Source: Nocardioides sp. Soil805 (GTDB lineage: Bacteria > Actinomycetota > Actinomycetes > Propionibacteriales > Nocardioidaceae). From it: a DNA stretch of 64,000 nt. A program made the translations under genes and the position numbers. Below, one piece after another: positions 7,013 through 17,200 of the stretch; within the stretch, counting starts at the first letter, position 1, and every line of letters starts with the position of its first letter. The notes beneath the pieces are model-generated. The model worked only from the letters and a program-made list of their open reading frames with translations, was not told where the DNA came from and made no database searches. The DNA lies in NCBI RefSeq assembly GCF_001429625.1, contig NZ_LMSU01000003.1:233148-297147 (forward strand), in the 5' to 3' direction.

Positions 7013-10000
7013 CCCCGGTCCCGTCGGCCCCGTCCAGCTCGAGGGCCGCGTCGACCCGGTCGAGGCCGACCGTGCCGTGGGTGATCCACACGAGCGCACG
7101 GTCGGATCGGTCCGTCATCAGGACCCCGGCGACCTCCTCGGCCGTCGCCCTGTCGAGGTGGGCGGTCGGCTCGTCGAGCACCAGCACCGCCGGGTCGGCC
7201 AGCAGCGCACGAGCCACGCCGATCCTGGCCCGCTCGCCACCCGACACCGCGAGTCCGGCGCTGCCCACGAGGGTGTGCATGCCCTCGGGCAGGGACTCCA
7301 CCCACGCCCCCAGCCGGGCCCGGGTGAGCGCCTCGGCCACCTCCTCGTCGCCGGCCCCGGGCCGGGCGAGGCGCACGTTCTCGCAGATGCTGGAGGCGAA
7401 GACGTGCGGGTCGTCCCCGACGAGCAGGACCTCGCGTCGTACGTCGTCGAGCGTGGCGTCGCGCACGTCCACCGCACCGAGCCGCACGCTGCCCGCGACC
7501 GGGTCGAGGTGTCGCGCCAGCAGGGAGGCCAGCGTCGACTTGCCGCTGCCGGAGGGACCGCGGACCGCGACCCGCTTGCCGGGGCGCACCGTCAGGTCGA
7601 GGTCGCGCAGGCACGGCTCGGCGCCCCACCCCGCGCTCACGCCCGTGAGGGACAGCGGGACCGGGACGTCCGGCACCGGGACGGGCCGGTCCGGGTCCGT
7701 GACGAGCGGGGGAAGGGTGGCCAGCCGGTCGAGCCGCGCCCGCGCCGCATCCGTGCGCACCGAGAGCGCGCCGGCGTCGGCCAGGGCCGCCAGGACCTCG
7801 CCGAGCGCCACCGGGAGGAGCAGCAGGAGGGCCAGGGTGGCCGGCGGCACCGCCCCGACGGGGACGGCCGCTGCGACGGCGACCACGGCCACGCCGGTGG
7901 CCACGCGGACGACGGCGTGGCCGGTCGAGACGGCCCGCACCGAGCGGCGTACGGCGCGCGCCAGGGCCGCGCCCTCGGCGTCGACGGCGCCCAGGGCATC
8001 GGTCGACGCCTGCCACTGGCGGAGCTCGTCGCGGGCCGCCACGACCTCCTCGGTCAGCGCGGAGACCCGCGCGCGGTGGCGCAGGTGCGTGGGCTCGGCC
8101 ACCCGGGCGCCGCGCCGCCCCCACAGCCCGGCGAGCACCCCGACGCCCACCAGCGCGGCCACGACGAGTCCGGCTGGAGGTGCCCACCACCAGGCCAGCG
8201 CGGCGGCCAGCAGGCCGACGGACAACGCGGTGACCACCGGTTGGCGCACCCGCAGCCGGGCGTCGAGCAGCGAGTCGACGTCGTCGACCACCGAGGCCAG
8301 CAGGTCGCCGCGACGCGGTCCCGCGACCCGGAGGGCGCCGGGCACCAGCGGCACCAGCGCGGCGTACACGGCCGTCCGGTGCCGCGCGAGCTCGTGCAGC
8401 GCGACGTCGTGCGAGAGCAGCCGCTCGGCGTGCCGCAGCACCGGCCGGGCGATGCCGAAGGTCCGCACGCCGACGATGGCCACCATCAGCACGAGCACCG
8501 GGGGATGGGCGCTGGCCCGGGTGATCAGCCACGCGGCGGTGGCCGTCAACGCCACGCCGGCCGCGGTGGACAGCACGCCGAGCAGGGTCGCGAGCGGACC
8601 GGCCCAGGCGGGCGGGGGCGCCACCACGTCGGGCTCGGGCGGAGTCGGGCGGGCAGCGGGTGCGTGCACGGCGACCGCGGGCGCGGCCGGCAGGGCCGCG
8701 GCGGTGCGCGGGTGCAGGTCGACGACCACGTCGGCCGCGGCCAGCACCGCCGGCCGGTGGGCGACCACCACGACCAGGGACTGCTCGGCCAGGGCCTGTA
8801 CGGCCTCCAGCAGGACCCGCTCGGTGGCGCCGTCGAGGTGGGCGCTCGGCTCGTCGAGGAGGACCACGGGACGCTCGGCCAGCAGCACCCGCGTCATCGC
8901 CAGCCGGGCGCGCTGCCCGGCGGAGAGGCCGGCGCCGTCCTCGCCGAGCACCCGGTCGAGCCCGTCCGGGTGGGCGGCCACGACGTCGGTCATCTCGAGC
9001 TCGGCCAGCGCACTCCACAGCTGAGCATCGGTCGCCGCCGGGGCGCCGAGGAGGAGGTTGTCCCGGAGGGTGCCCGTGCTCAGCCACGGGCGCTGGGGCA
9101 GCCAGGAGACCTGCCGGCGCCACCAGCCCGGGTCGACGTCGGCCAGGTCGACGCCGCCGACCAGCACCCGTCCGGCGTACGGCGCGAGCTCGCCGCGCAG
9201 GGTCTGGAGCAGCGTCGACTTGCCGCACCCGCTCGGGCCCGCGACGGCCACCAGGCCGCGCGCGGGCAGGGCGAGCTCCAGCGGCTCGGTCAGGGCCTGC
9301 GAGGAGCCGGGGTGGCCGGGAGCGAGGCCGGCGAGGTGCACGCGCACCGAGTCGGGGACCCGGGTGCCGGGGCTGCCGTCCTCCAGGGCGGCCAGCGCGT
9401 GCGTCGCCCCGGTGAGGGCGGCGGTGCCCTCGGCAGCCGCGTGGAACTCCGCGCCGACGCGGCGCAGCGGCCAGTAGGCCTCGGGCGCGAGCAGCAGCAC
9501 GACGAGGGCAGTCTGGAAGCCGATGCCCGCGTCGGCCAGCCGCAGGCCGACGCACACCGCGACCAGCGCCACGGAGAGGGTGGCGACCAGCTCGAGCACG
9601 CTCGAGGAGGCGAAGGCCAGCCGCAGCGTGTCCACCGTCGCCCGGCGGTAGCGCTCGGTGACCGCGCCGATCCGGGCGACCTGGGCCTCGGCCCGGCGGT
9701 GCGCCACCAGCGTGGGCAGTCCGCGCACCACGTCCAGGAAGTGACCCGACAGCACGCCCAGCTCACGCCACTGCAGGGCGGCACGGTCGCGGGTCGTCAT
9801 CCCCACCAGGGCCGCGAAGACCGGCACCAGCGGGAGGGTCAGCAGCACGATGAGGCCCGAGAGCCAGTCGAGCCACCAGATCGCGGCGACCGTGAGTGGG
9901 GGCAGCACGGCGGCGAGCACGAGGGCCGGCAGGTAACGGGTGACGTAGGGCTCGACGCTGGTGGCCCCCCGGGTCGCCAGCAGCACCAGGGCGTCCGGCT

Positions 10001-10328
10001 CGGGTGCGGCCCGGCCGGGCCGGGCGACGGCCGCGGCCAGCAGCCGGCGCCGCAGGGTGCTCGACACCCGCGCGGCGGCCCGCGCCGAGGCCAGGTCGCC
10101 CAGGTGCTCGACCAGGGCCCGCAGCGTGACCACCACGAGGAGGGCCAGCGCCGCTGCGTGCCAGCCGGTGCCCCCCGGATCGGTCACGAGTCGCACGACC
10201 AGGGCCCCGATCGCCCACGCCTGCGCCAGGGTCAGCACGCCCCCGGCGACCCCCGCGCCCACCACCACGGCCAGCGACCGACGGGCGGGCAGCAGGTGGG
10301 GGAGCACCTGCGGGTCCAGCGGTCGCAT
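6972..10328 (-). CDS. cydDC: Fused CydD-CydC thiol/heme-linked ABC exporter
   Basis: The 1118-residue protein joins two complete ABC half-transporters that are separate genes (cydD, cydC) in many bacteria; fused versions are known in actinobacteria. The first half has six-helix membrane domain 15-290, Walker A GPSGCGKST at 364-372, signature LSAGQ near 469 and Walker B VVLLDEP. A proline/alanine linker runs about 540-575. The second half has membrane domain 578-860, Walker A GPSGSGKST at 924-932 and signature VSGGE. CydDC exports glutathione/cysteine and is needed to assemble cytochrome bd. The ATG at 10328 is 2 nt beyond the cydB stop, so the operon is cydA-cydB-cydDC. The last 41 bp overlap the convergent histidine kinase gene. 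Confidence 0.93.
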   Translation of the reverse strand: MRPLDPQVLPHLLPARRSLAVVVGAGVAGGVLTLAQAWAIGALVVRLVTDPGGTGWHAAALALLVVVTLRALVEHLGDLASARAAARVSSTLRRRLLAAAVARPGRAAPEPDALVLLATRGATSVEPYVTRYLPALVLAAVLPPLTVAAIWWLDWLSGLIVLLTLPLVPVFAALVGMTTRDRAALQWRELGVLSGHFLDVVRGLPTLVAHRRAEAQVARIGAVTERYRRATVDTLRLAFASSSVLELVATLSVALVAVCVGLRLADAGIGFQTALVVLLLAPEAYWPLRRVGAEFHAAAEGTAALTGATHALAALEDGSPGTRVPDSVRVHLAGLAPGHPGSSQALTEPLELALPARGLVAVAGPSGCGKSTLLQTLRGELAPYAGRVLVGGVDLADVDPGWWRRQVSWLPQRPWLSTGTLRDNLLLGAPAATDAQLWSALAELEMTDVVAAHPDGLDRVLGEDGAGLSAGQRARLAMTRVLLAERPVVLLDEPSAHLDGATERVLLEAVQALAEQSLVVVVAHRPAVLAAADVVVDLHPRTAAALPAAPAVAVHAPAARPTPPEPDVVAPPPAWAGPLATLLGVLSTAAGVALTATAAWLITRASAHPPVLVLMVAIVGVRTFGIARPVLRHAERLLSHDVALHELARHRTAVYAALVPLVPGALRVAGPRRGDLLASVVDDVDSLLDARLRVRQPVVTALSVGLLAAALAWWWAPPAGLVVAALVGVGVLAGLWGRRGARVAEPTHLRHRARVSALTEEVVAARDELRQWQASTDALGAVDAEGAALARAVRRSVRAVSTGHAVVRVATGVAVVAVAAAVPVGAVPPATLALLLLLPVALGEVLAALADAGALSVRTDAARARLDRLATLPPLVTDPDRPVPVPDVPVPLSLTGVSAGWGAEPCLRDLDLTVRPGKRVAVRGPSGSGKSTLASLLARHLDPVAGSVRLGAVDVRDATLDDVRREVLLVGDDPHVFASSICENVRLARPGAGDEEVAEALTRARLGAWVESLPEGMHTLVGSAGLAVSGGERARIGVARALLADPAVLVLDEPTAHLDRATAEEVAGVLMTDRSDRALVWITHGTVGLDRVDAALELDGADGTGVRPPQDGRVAVPA

Positions 10329-10330
10329 CG

Positions 10331-11350
10331 TCAGTGGCTCGCCGTCGCGGCCGGTGCGGTCGGGATGTGGTGGACCGCGATCCGCTTGCGGAAGACCCAG
10401 TAGGTCCAGCCCTGGTAGAGCAGCACGATCGGGGTGAAGATCACCGCCACCCAGGTCATGACCTCCAGCGTGTACGACGTCGCGGCGGCGTTGGTGGTCG
10501 TCAGCGAGTACGCCGCGTCCGTGGACGACGGCATCACGTCGGGGAAGAGTCCGACGAAGAGGCCGGCCACCGCGAGCCCGATGGTGACGAAGGTGCCGAG
10601 GAACGCCCAGCCCTCCCGGCCGGCACGAGCGGCGACGAGGCCGCCCACCTGGGCGAGCGCGGCCGCGACGAACAGGACCGCCGAGACGGCCGTGCCGGTC
10701 TTGACCTGCGTCCACACGAGGAAGACGACGGCCAGGACCGCCGCCCCGGCGCCGATGCGCACGGCGAGGTCACGGGCCCGGTGGCGGATGTCGCCGTCGG
10801 TCTTGAGGGCCACGAACATCGCGCCGTGGGTCGCGAAGAGGGTCAGCGTGACCAGCCCGCCGAGCAGGCCGAACGGGTTGAGCAGGGTGAAGAGGTTGCC
10901 GGTGAACTCCTTGTCGGCGTCGATCGGCACCCCGGCGACGATGTTGGCGAAGGCCACGCCCCACAGGAAGGCCGGCACCACCGACCCGATGATCAGGGCG
11001 AGGTCCCAGCGGGCCCGCCACCGGTCCTCGTCCCGCTTGGCGCGGTACTCGAACGCGAGCCCGCGCACGATCAGGCCGACGAGGATCAGCAGCAGAGGGA
11101 GGTAGAAGCCGCTGAAGAGGGTGGCGTACCACTCCGGGAACGCGGCGAAGGTGGCGCCGCCCGCGACCAGCACCCACACCTCGTTGCCGTCCCACACGGG
11201 GCCGACGGAGTTGTACATGACCCGGCGCTCGGTGTCGTTGCGGGCGAGCACGGGCAGCAGCATCCCGACGCCGAAGTCGAAGCCCTCGAGGCAGAAGTAG
11301 CCGATCCACAGGACGGCGATGAGGCCGAACCAGACGGTGGTGAGTTCCAT
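10331..11350 (-). CDS. cydB: Cytochrome bd ubiquinol/menaquinol oxidase subunit II
   Basis: CydB is the second integral-membrane subunit of the high-affinity bd-type terminal oxidase. The 339-residue product begins with the conserved GYFCLEGFDFGVG segment and has about eight to nine hydrophobic helices, including the WDGNEVWVLVAGG region typical of the family. It lies between cydA (13 bp gap) and cydDC (2 bp gap) on the minus strand, consistent with one operon. Length and gene order match other actinobacterial cyd operons. Confidence 0.97.
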   Translation of the reverse strand: MELTTVWFGLIAVLWIGYFCLEGFDFGVGMLLPVLARNDTERRVMYNSVGPVWDGNEVWVLVAGGATFAAFPEWYATLFSGFYLPLLLILVGLIVRGLAFEYRAKRDEDRWRARWDLALIIGSVVPAFLWGVAFANIVAGVPIDADKEFTGNLFTLLNPFGLLGGLVTLTLFATHGAMFVALKTDGDIRHRARDLAVRIGAGAAVLAVVFLVWTQVKTGTAVSAVLFVAAALAQVGGLVAARAGREGWAFLGTFVTIGLAVAGLFVGLFPDVMPSSTDAAYSLTTTNAAATSYTLEVMTWVAVIFTPIVLLYQGWTYWVFRKRIAVHHIPTAPAATASH

Positions 11351-11363
11351 GTCGATCCTTGTC

Positions 11364-12806
11364 TCAGTAGGCGAAGGCCATCGGGGCGTCGTCGTCGTGC
11401 CCGCCGACGGGCACGTCCGGGGGCTCGACGAAGGGGTCCGCGCCCCTGCGGACGTACTTCACGAGCAGGCCCAGCTCGACGACGGCCAGCACGGCGTACA
11501 GCAGGGTGAGCACGATGAGGGACGTGGCGGCCTCAAAGGTGCTGACGCTGGGGGACACGGCGTTCTCGGTGGTCATCAGCCCGAAGACCACCCAGGGCTG
11601 TCGACCCATCTCGGTGAAGATCCAGCCGAACGAGTTGGCGGCCACCGCCAGCACGGGCAGGCCCACGGCCAGCCAGGGGAACCAGCGGGCGCCCGGCACG
11701 CGACCGCGGCGGGTCAGCCACAGCACCAGTGCCGCACCCGCGGCCGCCGCCATGCCGAGCCCGATCATGAACCGGAAGGACCAGTAGGTGATCGGCACGA
11801 CGGGCACGTAGTCACCGGCCGAGTAGTAGGCGGCGCCCGGGTCCTGCCCGTACGTCGCGAGGTACTCCTCGCGCAGCTCGTCGATGCCCCTGACCTCGCC
11901 GTCGAAGGACCCGGTGCCGAGGAAGCTCAGCAGGCCCGGGATCTTGATGGCGAACTTCTCCTCGGTCCCGTCCGGGGTGCCGATGGTGAAGACGGAGAAC
12001 GACGCGGGCTGCTCGGTCTGGAAGAGCCCCTCGGCGGCAGCCATCTTCATCGGCTGCACCTCGGTCATGATCTTGCCCTGGACGTCGCCGGAGATCGCGA
12101 CGCCGAGCCCGGCGAGCAGGGTGACGGTGGCGCCGATGCGTACGGCGCGCCGGTACAGGCCGCGGTCGGCCTCGTGTCCGCGGCGGACGTAGAGCCAGCC
12201 GGCGACGCCCACGACGAAGGCACCCGCGGTGAGGTAGGCGGAGGCGATCACGTGGGGGAAGGTCACCAGCTGGACCTTGTTGAACATCACCGCCCAGAAG
12301 TCGGTGAGCTCGGCCCGTCCGGTCTCGGGGTTGTAGGTGTGCCCGACCGGGTGCTGCATCCAGGAGTTGGCGGCCAGGATGAACCACGAGGAGAAGAGCG
12401 TGCCGATGTGGACGATCCACATGCACGACGCGTGCAGGGCGCGGGGGAGCTTGTCCCAGCCGAAGATCCACAACCCGAGGAACGTCGACTCGAGGAAGAA
12501 CGCGAGCAGGCCCTCGATGGCGAGCGGTGCGCCGAAGACGTCGCCGACGAAGCGCGAGTAGTCGGACCAGTTCATCCCGAACTGGAACTCCTGCACGATG
12601 CCGGTGACGACGCCGATGGCGAAGTTGATGAGCATCAGCTTGCCGAAGAACTTGGTGAGGCGCAGGTAGTCCTCGTTGCGGGTGCGCACCCACGCGGTCT
12701 CGAAGCCGGCGACCATCGCGGTCAGCCCGATCGTGAGCGGGACGAACATGAAGTGGTAGACGGTGATGATGCCGAACTGCCAGCGTGCGATGTCGAGGAC
12801 GTCCAT
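11364..12806 (-). CDS. cydA: Cytochrome bd ubiquinol/menaquinol oxidase subunit I
   Basis: CydA carries the quinol site and the hemes of the proton-motive but non-pumping bd oxidase used at low oxygen or when the bcc-aa3 branch is inhibited. The 480-residue product shows the heme-ligand positions of the family: His18 (heme b595), His185 and Met347 in SFRFMIGLG (heme b558). The GRQPW motif is at 401-405. The periplasmic quinol-binding loop (about 240-335) is of the short-Q-loop type. It is the first gene of the cydAB-cydDC operon and is divergent from a BlaI-family repressor; two inverted repeats and a 15-bp tandem repeat lie in the shared 141-bp promoter region. Confidence 0.97.
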   Translation of the reverse strand: MDVLDIARWQFGIITVYHFMFVPLTIGLTAMVAGFETAWVRTRNEDYLRLTKFFGKLMLINFAIGVVTGIVQEFQFGMNWSDYSRFVGDVFGAPLAIEGLLAFFLESTFLGLWIFGWDKLPRALHASCMWIVHIGTLFSSWFILAANSWMQHPVGHTYNPETGRAELTDFWAVMFNKVQLVTFPHVIASAYLTAGAFVVGVAGWLYVRRGHEADRGLYRRAVRIGATVTLLAGLGVAISGDVQGKIMTEVQPMKMAAAEGLFQTEQPASFSVFTIGTPDGTEEKFAIKIPGLLSFLGTGSFDGEVRGIDELREEYLATYGQDPGAAYYSAGDYVPVVPITYWSFRFMIGLGMAAAAGAALVLWLTRRGRVPGARWFPWLAVGLPVLAVAANSFGWIFTEMGRQPWVVFGLMTTENAVSPSVSTFEAATSLIVLTLLYAVLAVVELGLLVKYVRRGADPFVEPPDVPVGGHDDDAPMAFAY

Positions 12807-12831
12807 GTACCTGCTCCCGGGCTGAGACCAC

Positions 12832-12861
12832 TGTGTAGAACCGTCGTGTGTAGAACCGTCG
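12832..12861. repeat. Perfect 15-bp tandem duplication in the cydA leader
   Basis: TGTGTAGAACCGTCG occurs twice with no gap, 26-55 bp upstream of the cydA start codon. Because it lies between the likely cydA promoter and the start codon it would be transcribed in the cydA 5' leader, or it may hold activator sites. Confidence 0.8.
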
Positions 12862-12877
12862 ATGAGTCGGCGAAGAC

Positions 12878-12903
12878 CTACTACTCATCGTAGTAGATAC
12901 TAC
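12878..12903. promoter_or_regulatory. Double dyad, probable BlaI/MecI-type operator between cydA and blaI
   Basis: Two perfect inverted repeats share a half-site. CTACTAC (12878-12884) pairs with GTAGTAG (12890-12896) across 5 nt, and GTAGTA (12890-12895) pairs with TACTAC (12898-12903) across 2 nt. TACTA/TAGTA half-sites are the kind recognised by BlaI/MecI winged-helix repressors. The site is 45 bp upstream of the BlaI start and 72 bp upstream of cydA, so it could control both directions. A TAGACT -10 (12934-12939), 8 nt before the BlaI ATG, fits the blaI promoter. Confidence 0.6.
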
Positions 12904-12947
12904 GCCGTGTCGTACTTCCGGGCACAGGGCACCTAGACTCCGCAGGT

Positions 12948-13319
12948 ATGGGTCCAAGGTCCCGGATGGGTGAGCTCGAGCAGGCGGTCATGAACACGCT
13001 GTGGGGGCTCGACGACGAGCAGTGGGCGACCGTGCGCGAGGTGCACGAGTCGCTCTCCGACCGTCGCCTGGCGTACACGACGGTGATGACGGTCATGGAC
13101 CGGCTGGCCCGCAAGGAGTACGTCGAGCAGCAGCGCGAGGGACGTGCGTACCGCTACCGGCCGCGGGTGAGCCGCGCCGACCTGACCGCCGAGCTGATGC
13201 GCGAGACGCTGTCCGACATGGCGGCCGAGGAGCGTGGCTCGGCGCTCGTGTCCTTCGTCGCCGACGCCGACGAGGCGGACATCGCGGCCCTGCGCCGCGC
13301 CCTCGGCGAGCTGGCCTGA
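12948..13319 (+). CDS. blaI: BlaI/MecI/CopY-family transcriptional repressor
   Basis: The 123-residue product is a typical BlaI: an N-terminal winged helix-turn-helix (about 5-80, with MGELEQAVMNTLW and YTTVMTVMDRLARKEYV) followed by a short C-terminal dimerisation helix region. In the classical system the repressor is cleaved after the partner M56 membrane protease senses a beta-lactam. That partner follows 11 bp downstream here, so the pair is intact. Divergence from cydA with a shared double dyad suggests autoregulation and possible control of cytochrome bd. In Mycobacterium tuberculosis the homologous BlaI (Rv1846c) is reported to bind upstream of respiratory/ATP synthase genes as well as blaC, which makes this link plausible. 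No beta-lactamase gene is present in the window. Confidence 0.92.
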   Translation: MGPRSRMGELEQAVMNTLWGLDDEQWATVREVHESLSDRRLAYTTVMTVMDRLARKEYVEQQREGRAYRYRPRVSRADLTAELMRETLSDMAAEERGSALVSFVADADEADIAALRRALGELA

Positions 13320-13329
13320 CCGCTCCGCC

Positions 13330-14211
13330 GTGCTGACACCCCTGGTCCTGGGCGCCCTGGCGCTGGTGCTGGCCAGCCCGCTGCCCCGGGTCCTGTCCCG
13401 TTCCGAGCGGCTGCGGCACACGCCGGTGGCGGCGATGCTGCTGTGGCAGAGCACCGCCCTGGCCGCGGTGCTGGCCGCGCTCGGTGCCGGCCTGTCGCTG
13501 GTCACCCACCGGCTCTGGGAGGGCGAGGTCGGCGTGCTCGACGTCCTGTTGGCCGCGCTGGCCGGGGGAGTGACGGTCGTGGTGCTCGGCCGGCTGCTGC
13601 TGAGCGGCCACCGCACCGGGACCACGCTGCGCCGGCTGCGCCGCCGGCACCGCGAGCAGGTGGACCTCCTGGCCCGCGTGGACCACGACATCCTCCAGCA
13701 GGGCATCCTCGTGCTCGACCACGAGGTGCCGGTCGCCTACTGCGTGCCGGGGATGTCCGGCTCGCGGATCGTGGTGTCCCGCTCGACCCTGACGCGTCTC
13801 GCCCCGGCCGAGCTCGCGGCCGTGGTGGCGCACGAGCGCTCGCACCTCCGGGCGCGCCACGACCTGGTGCTGGAGGCCTTCACCGTGCTGCACCGCGCGT
13901 TCCCGAGGTGGGTCTCGAGCGGCGCCGCCCACCACGAGGTGCAGGTGCTCGTCGAGGTCCTCGCCGACCGGGCCGCCGTACGCCGTGGCGACCGGCGTGC
14001 GCTGGCCGCGGCGCTGCTCGCCCTGGCCGGGTCGCGGGCTCCGGGCGGCGCGCTCGCTGCCGTCGGGACCGGGCTGGCCGAGCGGGTCGCGGTGCTCGTG
14101 GACACCCGGTCGCACCGGGTCCAGTCGGCGCTGGTCTCGCTGTCCGCGCTCGCGCTGCTGGCCCTGCCCAGCGCCCTGGTCGTGCTGCCCTGGCTCGCCG
14201 GGCTGCGCTGA
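13330..14211 (+). CDS. M56-family (BlaR1-like) membrane metallopeptidase
   Basis: I chose the GTG at 13330, 11 bp after the blaI stop; the frame is open further upstream inside blaI but the protein then begins with its first membrane helix. The 293-residue product has hydrophobic segments near 1-18, 33-57, 68-92 and 265-290, with the zinc motif HERSH (HExxH) at 168-172. Unlike staphylococcal BlaR1 it has no penicillin-binding sensor domain after the last helix, so it is the short actinobacterial form (as in mycobacterial Rv1845c). It is expected to cleave, directly or indirectly, the BlaI repressor. A strong bidirectional terminator follows. Confidence 0.88.
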   Translation: MLTPLVLGALALVLASPLPRVLSRSERLRHTPVAAMLLWQSTALAAVLAALGAGLSLVTHRLWEGEVGVLDVLLAALAGGVTVVVLGRLLLSGHRTGTTLRRLRRRHREQVDLLARVDHDILQQGILVLDHEVPVAYCVPGMSGSRIVVSRSTLTRLAPAELAAVVAHERSHLRARHDLVLEAFTVLHRAFPRWVSSGAAHHEVQVLVEVLADRAAVRRGDRRALAAALLALAGSRAPGGALAAVGTGLAERVAVLVDTRSHRVQSALVSLSALALLALPSALVVLPWLAGLR

Positions 14212-14234
14212 GGGACCGCGGCCCGACAACGGCA

Positions 14235-14270
14235 ACGGGGCCCCGGTGGATCACTCCACCGGGGCCCCGT
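14235..14270. terminator. Strong bidirectional terminator
   Basis: A perfect 16-bp stem (14235-14250 with 14255-14270; core CGGGGCCCCGGTGGA) closes on a TCAC loop. It lies between the ends of the convergent M56 peptidase and secreted protease genes and would serve both. Confidence 0.85.
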
Positions 14271-14297
14271 CGTGTCGTTCGTCAGGAACTGCTCAGG

Positions 14298-17200
14298 TCA
14301 GCGCTTGACGCGGAACTTCAGCTTGTCCCTGCTGCCCTCGACCGCCGAGGAACCCTTGTAGATCGCGACGAGCTTGTGCTTGCCGACCTTCAGGTCCTTG
14401 CGGATCTTGTAGACCATGCGCCCGTCGTCGACGAGACGCTTGCCGAGCCACTTGCCGTCGAGCTTGAGCACGACCTTGCCGGTCACGTCCGAGTCGTCGG
14501 ACGCGGCGACCTTGACGATGGCCTTGAAGTTCTCCTTGAGGGAGGGCTTCAGCGGCTTGAGCTTGGCCTGGGTCGAGGACGTCGGCTTCGGAGCCGGCGC
14601 GGCCTTGACCGTGACCGTGACGTTGGCCGACCCGGGGGCGAAGCCGCCGCCACCGAGGTACTTCGCGGTCATCACGTGGGTCCCGACCGGAAGGTCGGCC
14701 GGCAGGGCCAGGGAGACCTGACCGCCGTTCAGCGTGCCGGTGGCGATCTTCGTGCCGTCGGCCTTGACCAGGTCCACCGTGCCGGCCGGGGCCGTGCCGG
14801 TCGAGCCGTCGCGAGCGACGGTGACGTTGACCTTGGAGGCGTTGCCGGCCGTCGAGGGCTCCGGGACGTGCACGGCAGTCACCTTGGTGGCGCTGTCGTC
14901 GCAGGCCTGGACCTTGACGTTGTCGACGTACCAACCGTCGACGCCGCCGCAGCCGTCGCGACCCAGGTCGAACCGGATCTTGACGCTGTCGCCCGCCTTG
15001 ACGCCGGCCTTGGAGAGGTCGACGTGGCTGGTGCCCCACGAGCCGAAGACGGAACCGGGGTTGGTGCCGCTGAAGGCGGCCTCGCCGGCCATCGGGTTGG
15101 TGTTGCCGCCGGCGGCGGTCTCCAGGGTGGCGTTGTAGCCGTTGAAGACGTAGGCCGAGTCGGCGATCAGGGCGAACGGACCGCCGTTGACCGACACCTT
15201 GACGTTGCCACCGTCGTAGCCGGCCTCGGTCGCCATGTAGTGGTCGAACGAGAGGCGCGGAGCCTTGGACGAGGCCGGGACGGGGATCGCCGGGCTGACG
15301 ATCGAGTCGCGACCCGAGATGTCGCCGGCGTCGCCGGCGCAGTTGCCGTCACCCGGGTCCGGACCGAAGGCGACGCCGCCGGGGTGGTTGCCCGGAGCGT
15401 CGGTCGAGGCTGCCCACGGGCGGCCGGTGGCCCCCGCGAAGACGACCTCCTGGTCAGCAGTCCAGGCCGCGATGCCGGCCTCGAAGTCGTCCGAGAACAG
15501 CGTCTTGGTCGACTGGCCCTCGCCACAGGTGAACGTGGGCTCCCCGGTGGTGGCCAGGATCGGCTCCCAGCCGCACTCCTCGGTCGGGTCCATGCGGAGC
15601 TCCACGGCCGCGATGGCCTTGGTGACCTGCTGGCAGTCGGCCGCAGTGATGCGGTCGGCCAGCTCGACGGTCCCGCCGATCTCCAGGTTGAGCGCGGCGA
15701 TCGGCTTGTTGACCAGCGCCGAGCAGGCGGCCTCGAGGGAGTCCGCGTGGTCGACGAAGTCCGACGTCTCGGTCAGGTACTCGTTCTGGGCCTTGAAGTA
15801 GATGTTCGCAGCCTTGTCGAGACCGATGCCCGCAACGGTCTGTCCGTTGAAGGTGCCACCGTCGACCAGCAGGGCGTAGCCGTGGTTGGGCACCGCGGAG
15901 TTGCCGTGGACGCCGCCGTTGTCGTCGGCGGTGCAGTGGTACTCGGCGTCGGACACCTTGCCCGGGTCGCCGTAGCAGGTCGGGTTCCACATGTCGCGGA
16001 TGGCGCCACCGAAGGCGGTCGACTGCTCGCCGATCAGCCAGCGGTGCGAGTCGGTCTTCGGGTTGGTCTCGACGTCCTTGACCGTCATGTTGACCGTGCC
16101 GGCCGACTTGATCTTGGTGCCGTCGGCGTCGGTGACCATGAGGCCGTAGAGGTTCGACTCGGCCGCGATGGAGCCCAGCGGGCGCCCCGGGGCGTTGCCG
16201 ACGACGATGCCGGTGGCACCGGCGGCCTCGGCGTTGTCGATCTTGTCGACGAAGGCACAGGTGCCCCGGTCGACGTAGGCCCACTTGCCGGCCACGGCAC
16301 CCGCGTTGGTGAAGGGGGTGCACCCGTCGTTGACGGTCGGGCCCGCGTCGTTGGCCGCGTCGAGCGCGACGACGACGTCGGCGGTGGTGCCGGCGGCGTC
16401 GAAGACCGGACCGAACGAGGCAGCGACCGCACCGGCGCACGGGCCGGCGACGGCGGCCGGCGAGTTGATCGTCGCGCCGATGGCACCACGGGTGTACTTG
16501 GAGCACTGGCCGTCGACGCGCGGAGCGTCGACCTCGCCGGCGTCCTCACGCCCGTTGAGCTGGTCGAGGGTCTCGCCCCAGACGTCGGAGTACGCCTCGT
16601 TGAGCGCACCGGACTGCCACTGGTAGATCAGGCCGGAGTTGTACTCGGTGTAGGCGTGGCCCCACTCGTGCGAGACGACGTCGTCGCTGTAGACGCCCGC
16701 GCAGTAGCTCGTGTAGGCGCCGTTCCAGGAGGCGTTGGGGCAGGAGTCCGGACGGTTGTGCAGCGTGATCATCGTGCTGCCCGCGTCGTCGTAGGAGTCC
16801 ACGCCGAACGTGTTGAAGAACAGCGAGTAGGACTCGCCGGTCGAGTTCACGAGGTTCTGCTGGTCCTGGTCGAGCGTTCCCGGGAACGGGTCGCCCTCGA
16901 ACCAGACCGGGGAGGGAGTGCCGCCCTCGCCCGTCGCCGGGTCGTAGTCGGTGGTGAACAGGGCGCGGTCCAGCGCCTCGTGCACGTCCGAGTAGCGGTT
17001 GACGGGCTTGAGGGTGCTGGCGTCGAGGAAGACGTGGTCGCGGATGTTGCCGCCCTTGCCGTCCTTGGTGACGTTGGTGACCTCGACCTGGTAGACGAGG
17101 ACGGCCTTGCCCGCGTCGCCCTTGACGGCGCCCTGGCGGTAGACCATCAGCTCGTTGGACGCGGCGCGCAGGCCGCTGACGTCCACGTCGTCGCCGCTCT

